Positions 50,845-59,207 of a DNA stretch of 64,000 bases are shown one piece after another. Source of the DNA: Candidatus Geothermocultor quzhuomuensis. GTDB lineage: Bacteria > Actinomycetota > Aquicultoria > Geothermocultorales > Geothermocultoraceae. The stretch spans positions 1 through 64,000 of the forward strand of contig JACVJC010000005.1 in assembly GCA_015711795.1 (NCBI GenBank), in the 5' to 3' direction. Position 1 is the first letter of the stretch, and each line of letters begins with the position of its first letter. Under the pieces are notes generated by a model. The model worked only from the letters and a program-made list of their open reading frames with translations, was not told the DNA's origin and did not search any database. The position numbers and the translations under genes are program-made.

Positions 50845-51642
50845 TTACATTACTATCTGGCATCTTCCCTTGCCAATCTGTCTAGCTTTCCTAATTTCTT
50901 TCTCTACATATTTCTTGGCTCTTTTAAAACTTTCAACCATGCTCAGCCCTTGAGCCAATCCAGCCGCTAAAGCTGAAGAAAAAGCGCATCCTGTTCCTCT
51001 TACTTCCTTACTCACTCTGGGTGAAGATAACTCAATAAATTTTTTTCCATTAAACAATAAATCAATTGCTTCTCCCTCAAAATGTCCCCCCTTTATTAAA
51101 ACATATGGGCTCCCCAACTTAATAAGCTCAATTGCAGCTTCTTTTGCTTCATCTAAGCTCTTAGGGTAAATTCCAGTTACTATTTCGACTTCTTTAAAAT
51201 TATAGGTAACCACATAAGATAAAGGTATAATTGATTTAATTAAAAACTCTTCACCCTCTTTTTCTAAGAGTCGAGTCCCATCTGAAGCAAAAATAACTGG
51301 ATCACAAACAATTTTCTCTAACTTATACCTAATAATGGCTTTGAGAATAACCTTTCCTACGCCCACAGAGCCAAGGAGACCAATTTTTAAAGCATTTACT
51401 TGGGTGATATCTTCAATTATAGTGTTAATTTGACTCTTTATTATCTGTGGAGAAACAACTTTAATTTGGTTAACCCTTTGGCTATTTTGAGATGTTAAAG
51501 CAGTTGCTACTACATAGGGAAAGACTCCAAAGTTTAAAAGAACTAAAGAATCTAAGAGAATCCCTGCTCCTCCACTTGGGTCAAGACCTCCAAAGACTAA
51601 AACTTTTTTAATTTCTTTTTCGTTTAAATAGTTAGAAACCAT
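50845..51642 (-). CDS. thiD: Hydroxymethylpyrimidine (phosphate) kinase ThiD
   Basis: 265 residues of the ribokinase-like fold: VLVFGGLDPSGGAGILLDS, ATALTSQNSQRV, VCDPVIFASDGTRLLEKE and the anion-hole motif VRGTGCAFSSALAAGLAQG. It phosphorylates HMP and HMP-P for thiamine synthesis or salvage. No other thi gene is in the window. Confidence 0.92.
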   Translation of the reverse strand: MVSNYLNEKEIKKVLVFGGLDPSGGAGILLDSLVLLNFGVFPYVVATALTSQNSQRVNQIKVVSPQIIKSQINTIIEDITQVNALKIGLLGSVGVGKVILKAIIRYKLEKIVCDPVIFASDGTRLLEKEGEEFLIKSIIPLSYVVTYNFKEVEIVTGIYPKSLDEAKEAAIELIKLGSPYVLIKGGHFEGEAIDLLFNGKKFIELSSPRVSKEVRGTGCAFSSALAAGLAQGLSMVESFKRAKKYVEKEIRKARQIGKGRCQIVM

Positions 51643-51729
51643 TAAAATTTTACCAAAATTTGGGAAAATTTGCTCTTGATTTAGGCATTAATAAACTATT
51701 AACATTAATTTTAAAGGAAAACAAAAAAA

Positions 51730-52119
51730 ATGGAATGCCCTTACTGTGGCTTCAAATTTAGAGCTAAAAAGAGAGAAATCTGTATTAACTGCGGAAAACC
51801 CCTTCCTCAAAAAAAGCTCAGTCTCTTTTCATTAAAACCAATTGAAGAAGCTCCACCTATTAAACCAGCAACAAGAAAACACCGCCCTTTTAAAAAATGT
51901 CCCCTTTGTAGCTACGAAAATCCAGTTCACCAGCGCTTTTGTAAAAAGTGTAACTTTGACTTCACCGCGGCTGCTATGGAAGAAACGGAAAAAAAGAAAA
52001 AATTCCTTTTTACCCTTCTAGTTGGAGTTGGTGGTGGAGGAGCTTTACTTATTATCATCCTTTGGCTATTTTGGTTTTTTATTTCCTTTCTTTTCTTTAG
52101 TTCACCTTGGGTTAAATAA
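51730..52119 (+). CDS. Small membrane protein with two zinc ribbons
   Basis: 129 residues: a C4 ribbon at the N-terminus (CPYCGFKF...CINCGK), a second (CPLCSYEN...FCKKCNFDF) and one C-terminal membrane helix (FLFTLLVGVGGGGALLIIIL). It is divergent from thiD and convergent with cobO. No function can be assigned. Confidence 0.7.
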   Translation: MECPYCGFKFRAKKREICINCGKPLPQKKLSLFSLKPIEEAPPIKPATRKHRPFKKCPLCSYENPVHQRFCKKCNFDFTAAAMEETEKKKKFLFTLLVGVGGGGALLIIILWLFWFFISFLFFSSPWVK

Positions 52120-52121
52120 AG

Positions 52122-52649
52122 CTAATACTCAATTCCTTTTCTTGCCTTCATCCCTTTTCGATAATCATGTTTAATTTCTTTCATTTCTGTCACCAAATCA
52201 GCCATCTCAATTATCTTTTTAGGAGCATTGCGACCAGTTAAGATTAAATTAACATCTTTTGGTCGATTGTTAATTAACTTGATAACTTCTTCCATCTCAA
52301 TTAAACCTTTATCAAGAGCAAAATTGATTTCATCGAGAATTACTAAATGATACTCTCCGCTTAAAATTAAATCTTTAACTTTATCATAAGTTTTCCCAAT
52401 AACCCCCTTCTTTTTTAGCTTTATCCAATCTTCAACTATGTAATTAGGACCGCTTTGAATAATTTTCACATTATTAAAATGTTTTAAAGTCTTTATCTCT
52501 CCATATAAACCTTTTTTAAGAAATTGAATTAAGAGAACCTTCTTCTTCCAACCTAAAGCTCTAATTGCCTGTCCAATGGCCGCAGTCGTTTTCCCCTTGC
52601 CGTGACCAGTGAAGACTTGAACAATTGCTTTCTTCATTAAAAACCTCAT
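52122..52649 (-). CDS. cobO: Corrinoid adenosyltransferase (CobO/CobA/BtuR type)
   Basis: 175 residues with the P-loop VFTGHGKGKTTAAIGQAIRA, LLIQFLKKGLYGE, and LVILDEINFALDKGLI. It transfers the adenosyl group from ATP to cob(I)alamin or cobinamide. It lies near, but not in, the riboswitch-controlled corrinoid salvage operon at 53.3-59 kb, and supplies the missing adenosylation step. Its N-terminal region is full length; either of two Mets could be the start. Confidence 0.92.
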   Translation of the reverse strand: MRFLMKKAIVQVFTGHGKGKTTAAIGQAIRALGWKKKVLLIQFLKKGLYGEIKTLKHFNNVKIIQSGPNYIVEDWIKLKKKGVIGKTYDKVKDLILSGEYHLVILDEINFALDKGLIEMEEVIKLINNRPKDVNLILTGRNAPKKIIEMADLVTEMKEIKHDYRKGMKARKGIEY

Positions 52650-52688
52650 TAAACAAGTTAACTTTATTTTGAAGTAAGGCTACCTAAA

Positions 52689-52958
52689 TTATGACCTAAA
52701 AAAACTTCTTGTTAAAAGTTCCAGCTCCCTGGAATTAGCTGTCACATTGTAAACAAAGAAATTGGCTTTACACTTTCTTCCACCATTTCTGGCTAAAATT
52801 TCCCTTAGTTCTTTCTGCAACTTACTGGCACGACCAATTTGAACTACTCTAGTAATCGAGGTTTCTTCTTTAGAGCCTAATAAGTAAACTCCTTCTTCAT
52901 TTGGTACCTTCTCTACTTCATCTGGTATTAATTTAATCCAGTTCTGCTGAAAAGTCAC
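52689..52958 (-). CDS. GIY-YIG-like mini protein (unassigned)
   Basis: 89 residues: VPNEEGVYLLGS then VVQIGRASKLQKELREIL resembles the start of GIY-YIG nuclease domains such as UvrC (PxxxGVYxL ... YIGKA). The catalytic R and E positions are less clear, though RELELL near the end may hold the glutamate. About 305 bp of gene-free DNA follow on the right. It may be an orphan nuclease-fold protein; the activity is uncertain. Confidence 0.55.
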   Translation of the reverse strand: MTFQQNWIKLIPDEVEKVPNEEGVYLLGSKEETSITRVVQIGRASKLQKELREILARNGGRKCKANFFVYNVTANSRELELLTRSFFRS

Positions 52959-53264
52959 TCTTTCACCTCCTTTCTCATTTCTTTCCCTCCCCCATTGTTC
53001 TATATTTTGTATTGTTTAAAAATGATAACACATTATTTAGTATCAATCAAGTTTTTCTAACTAAATACGGAAAGAAATTTTTTATAAGTTCAATATATAG
53101 TAGTAAAGATTAAACATAAATCACCCATGGTAAAAATCCCAAACACTAAGCACGAAATATGAAATAAGCTGAAATTCCAATGCTTCAAATTATCAAACTC
53201 ATTAAAGTTTGGAATTGAGAATAATATTAGAATTGAAGTTCTACTTCTAGGTTATTAAATATTC
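52959..53264. other. Intergenic region with a degraded dispersed element
   Basis: The gap contains CTAAGCACGAAATATGAAAT at 53146-53165, related to text near 48974 and, reversed, near 63530. It is otherwise AT-rich with no open frame, tRNA or clear terminator. Confidence 0.4.
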
Positions 53265-53975
53265 CTAAACGAATAAGAAAACCATTAGGATAACAAGTTC
53301 AGCAATTTCTAAAATTGCACCTAGAACATCTCCTGTTAAGCCACCTATTCTTTGATAAACGAAATAAGCTAATAAAAAGAGAGGAGTAAGTGTTAAGGAG
53401 CAAAGCCATCCAACAAGAGTGGGAACTAAGAATAATAAAGGTAAAGTGAGAATGGTCGCAATAATTAATTCTTTTTTCCCGGTGGAAGAAATAATTATAA
53501 AGCCTAGACCTTCCTTCTTAGCTGGGGGGAAAACTAAGGAAAGGGGGACGATAAAAAAACGAGCAATAACAACCGATAACAACAGAGATAAGCCTAAAAC
53601 TTTAGGCTTAAGAGATAAAAGAAAAGCAAGTTTCCCTGCAAGGAGTAAAAAAATAGCCGTTGCTCCAAATGCTCCTATATGTGGGTCATCTAATATCTCT
53701 AGCGTCCTAGTTTTATCTTTAACAACGATAAAGGCATCGGCGGTATCAGCTAGTCCATCAAGATGAAACCCCCAAGAAAGAGTTTCCCAAACTAAAAGAA
53801 TTATGAAAGCTCGAACAGGTTGAGGTAATTCTAAAGTTAAAGAGGAGATAAGGAAAAGTATCCCACCAAAAGACCAGCCAACTAAAGGAAAAAAAGAAGA
53901 ACAACCCTTTACCTCACCCTTAATTTTTAAAGGAACGATTGAAAGAAATTGAAAAGCTCCGAAGATTTTTTTCAT
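53265..53975 (-). CDS. cobS: Cobalamin synthase CobS (adenosylcobinamide-GDP ribazoletransferase)
   Basis: From ATG 53975 the protein is 236 residues, polytopic, with FGAFQFLSIVPL and the signature SWGFHLDGLADTADAF, then ARFFIVPLS and GLTGDVLGAILEIAEL. It joins alpha-ribazole to adenosylcobinamide-GDP. The track start at 54011 would extend it into cobU; the chosen start overlaps it by none. It is the last gene of the corrinoid operon. Confidence 0.92.
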   Translation of the reverse strand: MKKIFGAFQFLSIVPLKIKGEVKGCSSFFPLVGWSFGGILFLISSLTLELPQPVRAFIILLVWETLSWGFHLDGLADTADAFIVVKDKTRTLEILDDPHIGAFGATAIFLLLAGKLAFLLSLKPKVLGLSLLLSVVIARFFIVPLSLVFPPAKKEGLGFIIISSTGKKELIIATILTLPLLFLVPTLVGWLCSLTLTPLFLLAYFVYQRIGGLTGDVLGAILEIAELVILMVFLFV

Positions 53976-53983
53976 ATTAACCT

Positions 53984-54496
53984 TTATTTTAACCTTAAAT
54001 GAATTCCACAAATAATCAAAAAAACCTGGTCAGAAAGGGAAGCTACCAATTGATTAATCCGCCCCAATGTATCTTGAAATTCTCTCCCTAAAGAAGTTTC
54101 TGGTACCAACCCCCACCCAACTTCATTGCTTACCATTATGGCAAGTTTAAAATTAACCTTAATTTTTTCGATTGCCTTTTTCACTTCCTTAAGGATTTTT
54201 TCTGGAGAAATCTTTTCCGTTAAGCGTCGAGAGACGTATAAGGTCAAACAGTCAAGACACAGTATTTCCCCTTGCTCTGGAATAAACTTCTCCAATGATC
54301 CATGGGTGGCTTCTACTGTTTCCCAATGAAAAGGGCGTTTAGCTTGATGTTTTTTAATTCTCTTCATCATCTCTTCGTCTATAGGAAGAGCAGTCGCAAC
54401 AAAAAGAGTATCTCCAGACTGCTCCAGAGCTAACTTTAAAGCAAAGTCACTTTTTCCACTTCTCACTCCCCCTGTAATAAAAATTATTTCTCCCAT
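53984..54496 (-). CDS. cobU: Adenosylcobinamide kinase/guanylyltransferase CobU
   Basis: 170 residues with the P-loop ITGGVRSGKSDFALKLAL, FVATALPIDEEMMKRIKKHQ, HWETVEA, LCLDCLTLYVSRRL and VSNEVGWGLVPETSLGREF. It phosphorylates and then guanylylates adenosylcobinamide. Overlaps the upstream ATPase by 13 bp. Confidence 0.95.
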   Translation of the reverse strand: MGEIIFITGGVRSGKSDFALKLALEQSGDTLFVATALPIDEEMMKRIKKHQAKRPFHWETVEATHGSLEKFIPEQGEILCLDCLTLYVSRRLTEKISPEKILKEVKKAIEKIKVNFKLAIMVSNEVGWGLVPETSLGREFQDTLGRINQLVASLSDQVFLIICGIHLRLK

Positions 54497-55695
54497 TTCC
54501 TTAATTTCTCAACCATCTCTTCAATCTTTGAAAAATAACTTATGCCTGGCAAATTAGAGATAATTTCCTTAGCTCTTCCGGTGAAATCTCGTTTTTCTAT
54601 CCCTTCGATTACCCAAACTAGTTTACCCATTTTAACTGCTTCTTTAATTGCTTCAAGATTTTTAATATTACCAAAACCCAAAGGAACATCAGTAAAAATG
54701 ACTAAATCAGCTTGTTCCATCAATCTTAAATTTTCTTCAAAGACCTCTTTGGTAATGGCAGTAAAAGGAGCTTCCACAGCCATAGAGAGACCAAGTTCTC
54801 TCCCTGTTACTTCATCGGTATCAAGGGCATTTATGGCACCAACTGAAACTTGAAAACCTAAATCAACCAATTTTCTTATTAAAAAAGAACCTGTCCCGCC
54901 TCCGCAAACAACATGAATTTTTGCTTTTTCTTCACCAGTATAGCGAGGCGAAAAGGTGAGAAAAATTCGACCAGCATGGCGATGAACGAAAGTTTTAACT
55001 CCATAAATAACTTCTACCTTTTTAGAGTTTAAAACATCTTCAGCCTGACCAAAAGAGACCAATCTTCCTTCTGAAAGTAATAAAAGTTTCCCAAAGTATA
55101 AAAGAGCTAAATTTAAGTCATGGATAACGCAAAAAATTGTTACCCCTTCTTGATTAACTTGTTTTAACAATTGAAATAATTTTAGCTGGTGAGAAATGTC
55201 AAGATGGGAAGCCGGCTCATCAAGAAGTAAAAGCTCGGGTTGTTGAGCTAAAGCTTGAGCTAAGACTACCATTTGTTTTTCCCCTCCAGAAAGTTGAGGA
55301 AAAAGTCGCTTTTCTAAATGACTAATTTCCAATTTATCAAGTAAATTTGACAAATTAAAAATAAGATCCCTTCCACCCCTTCGTGAATACCTGCCCATTT
55401 TCACCACTTCGCCAACGGTGAAAGAAAAGTCAAGATTAAAATTTTGAGGAACCAGAGCGATTTCCTGGGCTAAATTCTTTCGGGTATAGCTTTTAACTGG
55501 TTTTCCTTTAAATAACACATTACCCTTCTCAGGAATAAGTATCCCATCAATTATTTTTAAAAGGGTGCTTTTCCCACTGCCATTAGGTCCAACCACCCCA
55601 ATAAAATCTCCTTTATTAAAAGAAAAAGAAATATCCCTTAAAGCAGGAACTCCATTATAAGAAAAGCTCACTTCTTCGAGTTTAATAACTTCCAC
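54484..55695 (-). CDS. btuD: Corrinoid ABC transporter ATPase with an extra C-terminal domain
   Basis: GTG 55695, with gaggag six bases before it, gives 403 residues. Residues 1-250 are a FecCD-family ATPase: GVVGPNGSGKSTLLKIIDG, LSGGEKQMVVLAQAL, LLLLDEPASHLDI. Residues 270-403 form an added domain beginning IHVVCGGGTGSFLIRKL, with VSVGAINALDTDEVTGRELG and ADLVIFTDVPLGFGNIKNLE, which looks like a Rossmann fold. Its family is unknown to me; it is not obviously CbiZ. Position between btuC and cobU suggests a corrinoid-related role. Confidence 0.85.
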   Translation of the reverse strand: MEVIKLEEVSFSYNGVPALRDISFSFNKGDFIGVVGPNGSGKSTLLKIIDGILIPEKGNVLFKGKPVKSYTRKNLAQEIALVPQNFNLDFSFTVGEVVKMGRYSRRGGRDLIFNLSNLLDKLEISHLEKRLFPQLSGGEKQMVVLAQALAQQPELLLLDEPASHLDISHQLKLFQLLKQVNQEGVTIFCVIHDLNLALLYFGKLLLLSEGRLVSFGQAEDVLNSKKVEVIYGVKTFVHRHAGRIFLTFSPRYTGEEKAKIHVVCGGGTGSFLIRKLVDLGFQVSVGAINALDTDEVTGRELGLSMAVEAPFTAITKEVFEENLRLMEQADLVIFTDVPLGFGNIKNLEAIKEAVKMGKLVWVIEGIEKRDFTGRAKEIISNLPGISYFSKIEEMVEKLRKWEK

Positions 55696-56689
55696 TAAAA
55701 CTCCTCTTTTTTCGAAGAAGATAAAGAAAGAAAGGTGCACCAAAAAAACTGGTAACGACACCAACAGGCATTTCAGAAGGAGCAAAAATTACTCGAGCAC
55801 ATAAATCAGAAAGTCCCATTACTGAAGCACCTAGAAAAATAGATAAAATAAAAACCTTTCGATGGTCGGGCCCAAGAATCAAACGAGAAATATGAGGAAC
55901 GACAAGACCAATGAAACCAATGATGCCAGCAGCAGCCACTGCAACAGCTGTTAAAGAAGAAGCAATAAAAAAAAGGATTTTCTTAACTTTTTCCACTTCG
56001 ACACCGAGTTCGAGTGCTCTTTCTTCCCCCTGTAAAAAAATGTTAAGTTCATCCACGAAAAAGAAAGAAGCAAAAAGTAAAGGAAAGGCAAAAAGAGAAA
56101 GCTTAACATCGGCCCAACTTCGACCTGAAAAGCTTCCCATTAGCCAAAAAACGAGAGCATGTAAATCTTTGCCCGCTTTCACCATTAAAACTGCGATTAA
56201 AGAGGAGAAAAAAGCAGAAACAGCCACGCCACCAAGCAATAAAAGATAAATATTTACTATCCCTTTCCTTCTCGCTAAAAAGTAAACAAAAATTAAAGTA
56301 AAAAAACCACCGATGAATGCAAAAAAAGAAAGCCAAGGGATAGGTGGGAGGTGGAAGAAAAAGGCAAAAGTTGCCCCAAGAGCAGCACCAGAAGAAACTC
56401 CAGTTACATAAGGGTCAGCTAGAGGATTGAGAAAAAGTCCCTGGAGAATGGCACCAGCTAGGGAAAGAGAAGCTCCTATTAAGAAAGCTAGCAACACCCG
56501 AGGTAACCTTATTTGCCAAAAAATTGTGCTGGCAGCGGTTGATGTTGATGGTCCTTTTAATAAAGCTTTTTTCATTTCCCTAAGTGATAAAGGAGAAGGT
56601 CCTAATAAAATTGAGACTGAGAAAGATAAGAAGAAGAAAAGTAAGATTGAGATAATAAAGATAACTTTAAGCCTTGACTCGCTGCTCAT
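55682..56689 (-). CDS. btuC: Corrinoid/iron-type ABC permease (FecCD family, BtuC-like)
   Basis: From ATG 56689, 335 residues with about ten membrane helices; typical patterns are PRVLLAFLIGASLSLAGAIL, QGLFLNPLADPYVTGVSSGA, GFIGLVVPHISRLILG and HRKVFILSIFLGA. With BtuF and BtuD it imports corrinoids. The track start at 56731 would run further into cobT; the chosen start still overlaps cobT by 23 bp. Confidence 0.9.
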   Translation of the reverse strand: MSSESRLKVIFIISILLFFFLSFSVSILLGPSPLSLREMKKALLKGPSTSTAASTIFWQIRLPRVLLAFLIGASLSLAGAILQGLFLNPLADPYVTGVSSGAALGATFAFFFHLPPIPWLSFFAFIGGFFTLIFVYFLARRKGIVNIYLLLLGGVAVSAFFSSLIAVLMVKAGKDLHALVFWLMGSFSGRSWADVKLSLFAFPLLFASFFFVDELNIFLQGEERALELGVEVEKVKKILFFIASSLTAVAVAAAGIIGFIGLVVPHISRLILGPDHRKVFILSIFLGASVMGLSDLCARVIFAPSEMPVGVVTSFFGAPFFLYLLRKKRSFSGSY

Positions 56690-57734
56690 TTTTTCTAGCC
56701 ACACCAGCTTTCTCAAAAGTAGCCATTTCATTTAAGATTTTGAGAGAAGCCTCAATTATGGGAAAAGCTAAAACTGCTCCCGTCCCTTCACCCAAGCACA
56801 TGTCAAGATGAATAAAAGGCTTCAAGCCCAATTTAGCTAAAACTATCCGATGACCTGGCTCTTGTGAAAGATGAGAAGGCAAAAGATAATCTTTAACTAG
56901 GGGACAAAGTTTATAAGCAAGTAAAGCAGCAGCACTAGAAATAAATCCATCAATCACAACAGGTACTTGCATTAAAGCGCCACCTAATATCACACCAGTT
57001 AAAGCACCAATCTCAAGCCCGCCAACTTTAGCTAAAGCTTCTATTGGTTTGTAAGGTGATGGCTGATTTAAAGCTAATGCTTTCTCAATTACTTTTACTT
57101 TTTGTTCAAATCTTTCATGACTAATACCAGTCCCCTTTCCTGTAACCAAGTGAGGAGAAAATCCAGTTAAAGCGGAAATTAAAGCACTTGAAGCAGTGGT
57201 ATTGGCAATTCCCATATCACCGGTGGCGATGATGCCGGCTCCTTCCCTTACTTCCCGTTGAGCAAGCTCCATTCCAATCTCTATGGCTTTTTCAGCTTCC
57301 TGGCGACTCATTGCAGGTCCTTTGGTAAAATTAGCTGTTCCATTCCTTATTTTCTTAGATAAAATAAAAGGATGACTAACCTCTCCTTTTACCCCAACAT
57401 CTACTACCACCACTTCAGCCCCGAGATATTTTGAGAGAACATTAATGGCTGCTCCACCTTGGGCAAAATTAAGAAGCATTTGAGCTGTAACATCTTGGGG
57501 ATATGCACTCACCCCTTCTTCAACAACACCGTGGTCTGCAGCACAAAGAATTACGACTTTTCTCCCAAGCTCAGACGGTATCTTCCTTTTAATGCCACAT
57601 ATTTTTATTGAAATTTCCTCTAAATAACCTAAGCTTTTAGTTGGCTTAGTCAAGCTATCCTGCCGAAGGCGAGCCAGTTTCATTTTCTCGGTATCTAATG
57701 GTTTTATCTTCTTTAATATCTTTTTCAAACTCAC
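56667..57734 (-). CDS. cobT: Nicotinate-nucleotide:dimethylbenzimidazole phosphoribosyltransferase CobT
   Basis: 355 residues: RQDSLTKPTKSLGYLEEI, CAADHGVVEEGVSAYPQDV, NFAQGGAAINVL, GDMGIANTTASSALISAL and HLDMCLGEGTGAVLAFPI, which includes the catalytic glutamate. It activates the lower-ligand base as alpha-ribazole phosphate. Start is GTG. Second gene of the operon. Confidence 0.95.
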   Translation of the reverse strand: MSLKKILKKIKPLDTEKMKLARLRQDSLTKPTKSLGYLEEISIKICGIKRKIPSELGRKVVILCAADHGVVEEGVSAYPQDVTAQMLLNFAQGGAAINVLSKYLGAEVVVVDVGVKGEVSHPFILSKKIRNGTANFTKGPAMSRQEAEKAIEIGMELAQREVREGAGIIATGDMGIANTTASSALISALTGFSPHLVTGKGTGISHERFEQKVKVIEKALALNQPSPYKPIEALAKVGGLEIGALTGVILGGALMQVPVVIDGFISSAAALLAYKLCPLVKDYLLPSHLSQEPGHRIVLAKLGLKPFIHLDMCLGEGTGAVLAFPIIEASLKILNEMATFEKAGVARKNEQRVKA

Positions 57735-57802
57735 CTTATTCCTTCTTTTTTAAATTATTTAATTGAGAAAGCAAAGGGATAAAGATTATTTTTAATCCTA
57801 AA

Positions 57803-58762
57803 TTACTTAAACGCTTCAGGATGAATAGCCTTAGCGACCTCTATCAATCCTTGAGCTAATCTAGGCCCCGGTCTTGTAACTAGATTATCATCGACTACAT
57901 AAACCTTACCTTTTTTAACTGCCTTAAGATTTGCGTAACCAGGTCGCTTGGTTAACTCTGCTGGATTGCCCATACTCATTTTTACTGCGATGTAAACATC
58001 GGGATCCTCTTTAACTAGTTGTTCTTCGCTAAACTGAGGGAAACCTTTTCCAGCTAAAGCTCCAACATTTATACCTCCAGCCAGATTAATCATTTCATCA
58101 ATAAATGTATCAGATCCAGCAGTCATTAAAGGCTGACTGTATATTTCAAAGAACACCTTAACCTTAGGTAAACTTTTGGTTCTTTTCTCAACTGCCTTCT
58201 TTTGACTCTGAATCTTTTTAATTAATGTTTTCGCTTCTTTCTCAACTTTTAAAATCTTCCCTAGCTCTTCGAGGTCAAGAAAGAGCTGAGAAAAATTTTT
58301 AGGATCAATAACAAAAACTTGAGTTCCTAACTTTTTTAGCTTCTCAACTATTCCTTCTTGAATGCCACCAGCAGCTAAAATTAAGTCTGGTTTTAAGGCT
58401 GCAATTTTCTCGACATTGGGAGTGGCAAAGTCTCCAATCTTTTCAATTTTCTTTGCCTCTTCTGGATAATCACAAAAAGTAGTAACCCCTATTAGCTTTT
58501 CTTCAGCCTTTAAAGCAAAAATTATTTCAGTGTTAGCTGGGGCTAAAGAAATAATTTTTTGCGGTTCAGAGCTAATTATAACCTTGTTTCCCAAATCATC
58601 AATGAAAGTCATTGGATAGCTAGCTACTTTTCCTTGTTTAGCTGTTTTAAGCGCTTGCTTTATTTTAGGTTGGCAGCCAAAAGAAAAAGTTAAAATTGAA
58701 ATGACTATCAAGAAAAAAATGACCAAAATTTTTCTCATTTTCCTTAAAATAATTTTTATCAT
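57803..58762 (-). CDS. btuF: Corrinoid-binding lipoprotein BtuF
   Basis: 319 residues: lipoprotein signal ending FSFGCQP, then a periplasmic-binding type III fold with IISLAPANTEIIFALKAEE, LIGVTTFCDYPEEAK, KPDLILAAGGIQEGI and LAGGINVGA. A linking long helix is clear. It is the first gene of the operon and lies directly behind a cobalamin riboswitch, which identifies a corrinoid as the ligand. A gggaaggg site precedes the ATG. Confidence 0.92.
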   Translation of the reverse strand: MIKIILRKMRKILVIFFLIVISILTFSFGCQPKIKQALKTAKQGKVASYPMTFIDDLGNKVIISSEPQKIISLAPANTEIIFALKAEEKLIGVTTFCDYPEEAKKIEKIGDFATPNVEKIAALKPDLILAAGGIQEGIVEKLKKLGTQVFVIDPKNFSQLFLDLEELGKILKVEKEAKTLIKKIQSQKKAVEKRTKSLPKVKVFFEIYSQPLMTAGSDTFIDEMINLAGGINVGALAGKGFPQFSEEQLVKEDPDVYIAVKMSMGNPAELTKRPGYANLKAVKKGKVYVVDDNLVTRPGPRLAQGLIEVAKAIHPEAFK

Positions 58763-58856
58763 TTAAACCATCCCTTCCCTTTTTAACTAAGAAATTTAAG
58801 AAATCAGGAATTTAAGTCCAATCTTAAAATCGGGCATTCAAGAAGAAAAATTGCAA

Positions 58857-58888
58857 GAAAAAAATCTCCAAGTTTTTCTTGGAGATTA
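58857..58888 (-). terminator. Intrinsic terminator of the cobalamin riboswitch
   Basis: On the minus strand AATCTCCAAG-aaaaa-CTTGGAGATT is followed by a T run. It lies between the riboswitch aptamer and btuF, as expected for transcription attenuation: cobalamin binding should favour this hairpin. Confidence 0.85.
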
Positions 58889-58939
58889 TTAACTGGTCTC
58901 ATTTATCATCCTGACCACCTCACTCCTCGAAGGCACTAG

Positions 58940-59145
58940 GTTTCTTTCAGGCAGGTCTCCTGGCTTCCCTGTTGTCCTAATTCGCCTTCCCACCTTAACA
59001 TTCAAGGCAGTGACTTTAGAGCCTATGGCTCTTATTGGGACTTTTACATTCTCAATCGAGAATGTCAGGGTTACAGTGGCGGGTCCGCGCCGGACTCCTC
59101 CCGCTCAAGAGCAAGGAGCCACCGGTCTTCCCTTTATAAACCTGA
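58940..59145 (-). ncRNA. Cobalamin riboswitch
   Basis: The minus strand shows the core in order: aaagggaagaccggtg, then GCGCGGACCCGCCACTGTAA, gtcactg, GGGAAGGCG and GCCAGGAGACCTGCCTG (the B12 box). It sits behind a good promoter and ahead of a terminator and btuF. It controls the btuF-cobT-btuC-btuD-cobU-cobS operon. Confidence 0.95.
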
Positions 59146-59165
59146 AAGATTTAAAAATTAAGCAA

Positions 59166-59194
59166 ATTTTAACAAAAATTAAAATTTAATTCAA
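59166..59194 (-). promoter_or_regulatory. Promoter of the cobalamin riboswitch operon
   Basis: On the minus strand TTGAAT and TAAAAT are separated by 17 bases. The -10 lies about 20 bp before the riboswitch 5' end. Confidence 0.65.
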
Positions 59195-59207
59195 ACAACG
59201 ATACTAT

